The notes below the pieces were generated by a model. It was not told the DNA's origin. It saw only the letters and a list, made by a program, of their open reading frames with translations, and did no database searches. 8,858 bases of DNA from a bacterium (GTDB lineage Bacteria > Pseudomonadota > Gammaproteobacteria > Burkholderiales > Burkholderiaceae_C): contig JAVBYK010000348.1 in the NCBI GenBank assembly GCA_030824095.1, forward strand, positions 1-8,858. Direction: 5' to 3'. Below, one piece after another: positions 5,943 to 8,858 of the stretch (position 1 is the first letter of the stretch; the number at the start of each line of letters is the position of its first letter). The position numbers and the translations under genes are program-made.

Positions 5943-7889
5943 ATGCACACCCAACTCAACCATGCCGCCAGCCAGGGCGCCCTGCGCAACAAGGTCGTCA
6001 CCGCGGCTGAAGCGGTCCGCCTGATCCACGACGGCGACACACTGGCCACCGGCGGCTTTGTCGGCATCGGCTTTGCCGAGACCATTGCCGTGGCGCTGGA
6101 GAAGCGCTTTCTGGGCACACAGGAGGAAACCGGCACCGGCTCACCACGCAACCTGACCCTGGTCTATGCCGCCGGCCAGGGCGACGGCGCCAGCCGCGGC
6201 CTGAACCACCTGGGCCACGCCGGCATGGTGCGGCGCGTGGTGGGCGGCCACTGGGGTCTGGTGCCGGCGTTGCAGAAGCTGGCCATCGACAACGCGATCG
6301 AGGCCTACAACCTGCCCCAGGGGGTCATCACCCACCTGTTCCGCGACATCGCGGCCGGCAAGCCCGGCACCCTCACCCACGTCGGCCTGGACACCTTTGT
6401 CGACCCACGCTGGGGCGGCGGCAAGATCAACGCCTGCACCACCGAAGACCTGGTACGCCTGATGGAGGTGGACGGCAAGGAATACCTGTTCTACAAGGCC
6501 TTCCCCATCTCGGTGGGCATCATCCGCGCCACCACGGCCGACCCCGACGGCAACCTGAGCATGGAGCGCGAGGCGCTCACGCTCGAAGCACTTGCGATTG
6601 CGATGGCAGCGCGCAATTCGGGCGGCATCGTCATCGCACAGGTGGAGCGCATTGCCGAGCGCGGCACGCTCCACCCGCGCCTGGTCAAGGTGCCCGGCGT
6701 GCTGGTGGACGCCGTAGTGCTGTGCACCGACCCGGCCCACCACATGCAGACCTTCTCCGAACAGTACAACCCGGCGTACTCCGGCGAAATTCGCGTGCCG
6801 CAGGATTCGCTCGCTAGCATGCCACTGTGCGAACGCAAGGTGATTGCCCGCCGGGCCGCGCTGGAGCTGCACCCCAACAGCGTGGTCAACCTCGGGATCG
6901 GCATGCCCGAGGGCGTGGCCAGTGTGGCCGCAGAGGAAAAAATCATCGACCTGGTCACACTCACCGCCGAGCCTGGTGTCATTGGCGGCATTCCGGCCAG
7001 CGGCATGAGCTTTGGCGCGGCGGTCAACTCGCAGGCCGTCATCGACCAGCCCAACCAGTTCGACTTCTACGACGGCGGCGGTCTGGACATCGCCGTGCTG
7101 GGGCTGGCACAGGCCGACGCCCAGGGCAACCTGAATGTCAGCAAGTTCGGCCCGCGCCTGGCCGGCGCCGGCGGCTTCATCAACATCAGCCAGAACGCCA
7201 AGGCGGTGGTCATGGTCGGTACCTTCACCGCTGGCGGGCTGGACGTGCGCCTGCAGGACGGCCGCCCGCAGATCCGCAGCGAGGGCTGCACGCGCAAGTT
7301 CGTGCAGGCGGTGGAGCACCGCACCTTCAGCGGCCGCGAGGCCTGCAAGCGGGGGCAGCGCGTGCTGTACGTGACCGAGCGCTGCGTGTTCCAGTTGAAG
7401 CCTGATGGCGACCAGGGCAGCCTGGAGCTGATCGAGATCGCCCCCGGCATCGACCTGGAGCGCGACATCCTGGCGCAGATGGACTTCATGCCTGCCATCA
7501 GCCCCAACCTGCGCCTGATGGACGCGGCCCTGTTTGCCGAGGAGCCAGTGGGCCTGCGCGAACGCCTGCTGGCCACGCCGCTGGCACAACGCTGTGAACT
7601 GGACCGCGAACACCGCCTGCTTTTCATCAACTTCGAAGGCCTGGCCGTGGACCAGGCCAGTGACATTGTCGATATCGAACAGCACCTGACCGCGCTGCTG
7701 GAACCGCTGGGCCAGCGGGTGGCCGTGGTGGTGAACTACGACAGTTGCAGCATCCTGCCGCCGCTGATTGACGACTACTCGGCCATGGTCAAACGCCTGA
7801 CCGAGCGCTTCTACAGCCGGGTCACGCGCTACGGCACGGGCGGTTTCCTGAAGGCCCGACTGGAAGCGCTCAAGCCGGGCGGAGAATGA
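5943..7889 (+). CDS. Family I acyl-CoA:carboxylate CoA-transferase (YdiF/Pct type) with extra C-terminal domain
   Basis: This enzyme moves CoA between an acyl-CoA and a free carboxylate such as acetate, propionate or a 3-oxoacid, through a glutamyl-CoA intermediate. The 648 residues hold two fused halves, as in YdiF and propionate CoA-transferase. The alpha-like half has G-G-F-V-G-I-G-F-A-E at 37-46. The beta-like half has N-L-G-I-G-M-P-E-G-V at 316-325 and the probable catalytic E343 in T-A-E-P-G-V-I-G-G, followed by F-D-F-Y-D-G-G-G-L-D at 373-382. YdiF-type proteins are about 520-530 residues; this one has about 115 more at the end, including L-L-F-I-N-F-E-G-L at 559-567, V-V-N-Y-D at 596-600 and F-Y-S-R-V-T-R-Y at 623-630. 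The substrate cannot be fixed from sequence. It is in line with a membrane protein gene upstream and a DUF3149 gene downstream. Confidence 0.9.
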   Translation: MHTQLNHAASQGALRNKVVTAAEAVRLIHDGDTLATGGFVGIGFAETIAVALEKRFLGTQEETGTGSPRNLTLVYAAGQGDGASRGLNHLGHAGMVRRVVGGHWGLVPALQKLAIDNAIEAYNLPQGVITHLFRDIAAGKPGTLTHVGLDTFVDPRWGGGKINACTTEDLVRLMEVDGKEYLFYKAFPISVGIIRATTADPDGNLSMEREALTLEALAIAMAARNSGGIVIAQVERIAERGTLHPRLVKVPGVLVDAVVLCTDPAHHMQTFSEQYNPAYSGEIRVPQDSLASMPLCERKVIARRAALELHPNSVVNLGIGMPEGVASVAAEEKIIDLVTLTAEPGVIGGIPASGMSFGAAVNSQAVIDQPNQFDFYDGGGLDIAVLGLAQADAQGNLNVSKFGPRLAGAGGFINISQNAKAVVMVGTFTAGGLDVRLQDGRPQIRSEGCTRKFVQAVEHRTFSGREACKRGQRVLYVTERCVFQLKPDGDQGSLELIEIAPGIDLERDILAQMDFMPAISPNLRLMDAALFAEEPVGLRERLLATPLAQRCELDREHRLLFINFEGLAVDQASDIVDIEQHLTALLEPLGQRVAVVVNYDSCSILPPLIDDYSAMVKRLTERFYSRVTRYGTGGFLKARLEALKPGGE

Positions 7890-7899
7890 CTTAGATCAA
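7886..7899. promoter_or_regulatory. FNR/ANR-like operator upstream of the DUF3149 gene
   Basis: On the minus strand the site reads TTGATCTAAGTCAT, matching the FNR consensus TTGAT-N4-ATCAA at 8 of 10 positions with one perfect half. It overlaps the CoA-transferase stop codon. A -10-like CACACT at 7922-7927 would put the start of transcription near 7934, about 41 bases from the centre of the site, the usual place for FNR activation. An FNR-type regulator is encoded less than 250 bp away. Confidence 0.45.
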
Positions 7900-7955
7900 T
7901 AGTCAACCGGCTTGGCGGGTGCACACTGCGGGCTCCAAACCAAGGAGTGTGATCC

Positions 7956-8102
7956 ATGAAAATTCTGTCTGACCTGTTTTCCACCGACTACGGCCTGATG
8001 AGCATCAGCGGCATCGTGTTCATGTTGGGGATGGGCGTGTTCTTCGTGAGCTTCTTCAAGCGCAAGATGCGCGAAGACGCGGCTGCCGCCGCCAAGCGCT
8101 GA
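7956..8102 (+). CDS. Small single-helix membrane protein, DUF3149 type
   Basis: This 48-residue peptide begins MKILSDLFSTDYGLMSISG and resembles the DUF3149 family of short proteobacterial membrane proteins, whose function is unknown to me. One membrane helix covers about residues 14-35 (L-M-S-I-S-G-I-V-F-M-L-G-M-G-V-F-F-V-S-F-F). It is followed by a basic, then mixed-charge tail (K-R-K-M-R-E-D-A-A-A-A-A-K-R), so the C terminus should be cytoplasmic. AAGGAG at 7942-7947, 8 bases before the ATG, is a strong ribosome-binding site, which makes a real gene likely despite its size. It lies 66 bp after the CoA-transferase and has an FNR-like site of its own, so it may be transcribed separately. It converges with the Crp/Fnr gene, 27 bp away. 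Confidence 0.85.
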   Translation: MKILSDLFSTDYGLMSISGIVFMLGMGVFFVSFFKRKMREDAAAAAKR

Positions 8103-8118
8103 GCCCTTTGCGCAGAAC

Positions 8119-8138
8119 GCGGCCCGGGTTCAGGCCGC
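8119..8138. terminator. Possible weak bidirectional hairpin between convergent genes
   Basis: GCGGCC (8119-8124) and GGCCGC (8133-8138) are perfect arms around an 8-base loop, located where the DUF3149 gene and the Crp/Fnr gene converge. There is no T-run on either strand, so intrinsic termination is doubtful. The right arm lies inside the last codons of the regulator. Confidence 0.3.
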
Positions 8139-8834
8139 CTGCAACTGCTCCAGGTTCTGGATGCGGTATCGCCGCCCCAGACGGTCCTGCGGTTGCAGCA
8201 CCCCTTCGCGCACCAGGGCGCTGATTTCGCGGCTGACCGTTTCCATCTTCAGGTCCAGCATGGCGCCCATGTCTTCCCGGGCAAACAGGGTGACGGTGTC
8301 GTCGTCCAGGGTGCCGCGCATCTTGAGCACAAAGTTGCTCACCCGGCTGCGCGCCGTGCCGAAATTCAGGTCCACCAGCCAGTCATTGGCTTCCTTCAGC
8401 GCGTGTGACCACTTTTCCATCAGCTTCTGGTGCAGGCGCGGCGACTGCGCCTGCAAGGTGTGGATCACTGATAGCGGAACCCGGCACACAGACACCTCGG
8501 TCAACGCAATCGCATCGGCGTCATAGCGGGCGTGCACCAGCGCCTCCAGCCCCACCACATCGCCCGGACGCAGCACGCGCACGATGCGCTGGCGACCATC
8601 CGGCGTGATGCGCACCAGTTTGACCATGCCTTCGCGCAGCGTGAAGATGCCCCGCGCCGCATCCCCCTCATTGAACAGAATGTCCCCGGTGGGCAACTCC
8701 AGTGAATCCACCGGAGCGTGGATCATCTTGAAATCGTCCTCGTTCAGGTCGGCAAACAGGACCATGTCGCGGATTCCGCACGTGCGGCAATTGGAGGTGC
8801 CCTTCCAGGCGGATTCGGTTTGTATGGCGATCAT
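8130..8834 (-). CDS. Crp/Fnr-family transcriptional regulator, FNR-like with incomplete cysteine set
   Basis: This is a 234-residue DNA-binding regulator. A cyclic-nucleotide-type beta-barrel spans about 30-125 (L-P-T-G-D-I-L-F-N-E-G-D at 47-58, L-R-P-G-D-V-V-G at 88-95), then a long dimer helix at about 127-155 and a winged helix at about 160-230. The recognition helix has M-E-T-V-S-R-E-I at 197-204; E198, S201 and R202 match the E-x-x-S-R contacts with which FNR reads TTGAT. The N terminus has C16 and C19 in C-R-T-C, and C117 lies where FNR has its internal cluster cysteine. V25 occupies the place of FNR Cys29. Three of four cluster ligands remain, so a 4Fe-4S cluster would need another ligand. 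The residues that bind cAMP in Crp are not evident. The ATG at 8834 has a weak ribosome-binding site. A candidate target lies at 7886-7899. Confidence 0.9.
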   Translation of the reverse strand: MIAIQTESAWKGTSNCRTCGIRDMVLFADLNEDDFKMIHAPVDSLELPTGDILFNEGDAARGIFTLREGMVKLVRITPDGRQRIVRVLRPGDVVGLEALVHARYDADAIALTEVSVCRVPLSVIHTLQAQSPRLHQKLMEKWSHALKEANDWLVDLNFGTARSRVSNFVLKMRGTLDDDTVTLFAREDMGAMLDLKMETVSREISALVREGVLQPQDRLGRRYRIQNLEQLQAA

Positions 8835-8858
8835 GGTGCTCGGCAGCCTAGGGTCTTG

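Noticed and set aside
6141..7685. A 514-codon open frame on the minus strand opposite the CoA-transferase
   Set aside because: It is an antisense shadow with low-complexity His/Ala/Gly/Val composition, and the plus-strand gene has clear CoA-transferase motifs and a strong ribosome-binding site.

Overview
The window reads as the chromosome of a GC-rich betaproteobacterium of the order Burkholderiales, most likely Comamonadaceae. This rests on the gene order (accB-accC-prmA next to a TlpA-like gene and a divergent mpl), the style of the proteins, and degenerate short repeats around mpl. It is mainly housekeeping and central metabolism. I see no phage, transposase, CRISPR array, defence system, tRNA or rRNA, and no gene-free stretch longer than about 170 bp.

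Positions 1-3733 form a leftward run. In transcription order it holds a conserved gene of unknown function (3733-3140), a membrane-anchored TlpA-like thioredoxin that overlaps it by 4 bp (3143-2568), an AT-rich gap with the probable accB promoter, accB (2398-1931), accC (1912-563), and the N-terminal 185 codons of prmA (557-1, cut by the window edge). AccB and AccC are the biotin carrier and biotin carboxylase halves of acetyl-CoA carboxylase. PrmA methylates ribosomal protein L11. The aroQ gene that often precedes accB in related bacteria is absent.

Positions 3865-8102 form a rightward run: mpl (murein peptide recycling ligase), a two-helix membrane protein of unknown function, a long family I CoA-transferase with an extra C-terminal domain, and a 48-residue DUF3149-type membrane peptide. 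mpl carries an in-frame palindromic insert: two perfect 20-bp arms around a 42-nt loop that holds another hairpin. It lies between the ATP-binding loop and the next conserved block and accounts for most of the protein's extra length. Two diverged copies of another short repeat flank mpl, and one supplies its stop codon. mpl also has a -10-like hexamer so close to its ATG that its mRNA may be leaderless.

At the right end a Crp/Fnr regulator (8834-8130) converges on the DUF3149 gene. It keeps the FNR-type DNA-reading residues but only three of the four FNR iron-sulphur cysteines. An FNR-like site lies just upstream of the DUF3149 gene, overlapping the CoA-transferase stop, and suggests oxygen- or redox-linked control of that peptide. 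No clearly new multi-gene system is visible. The best leads are the palindromic element domesticated inside mpl, the atypical FNR-like regulator with its nearby site, and the CoA-transferase C-terminal domain.
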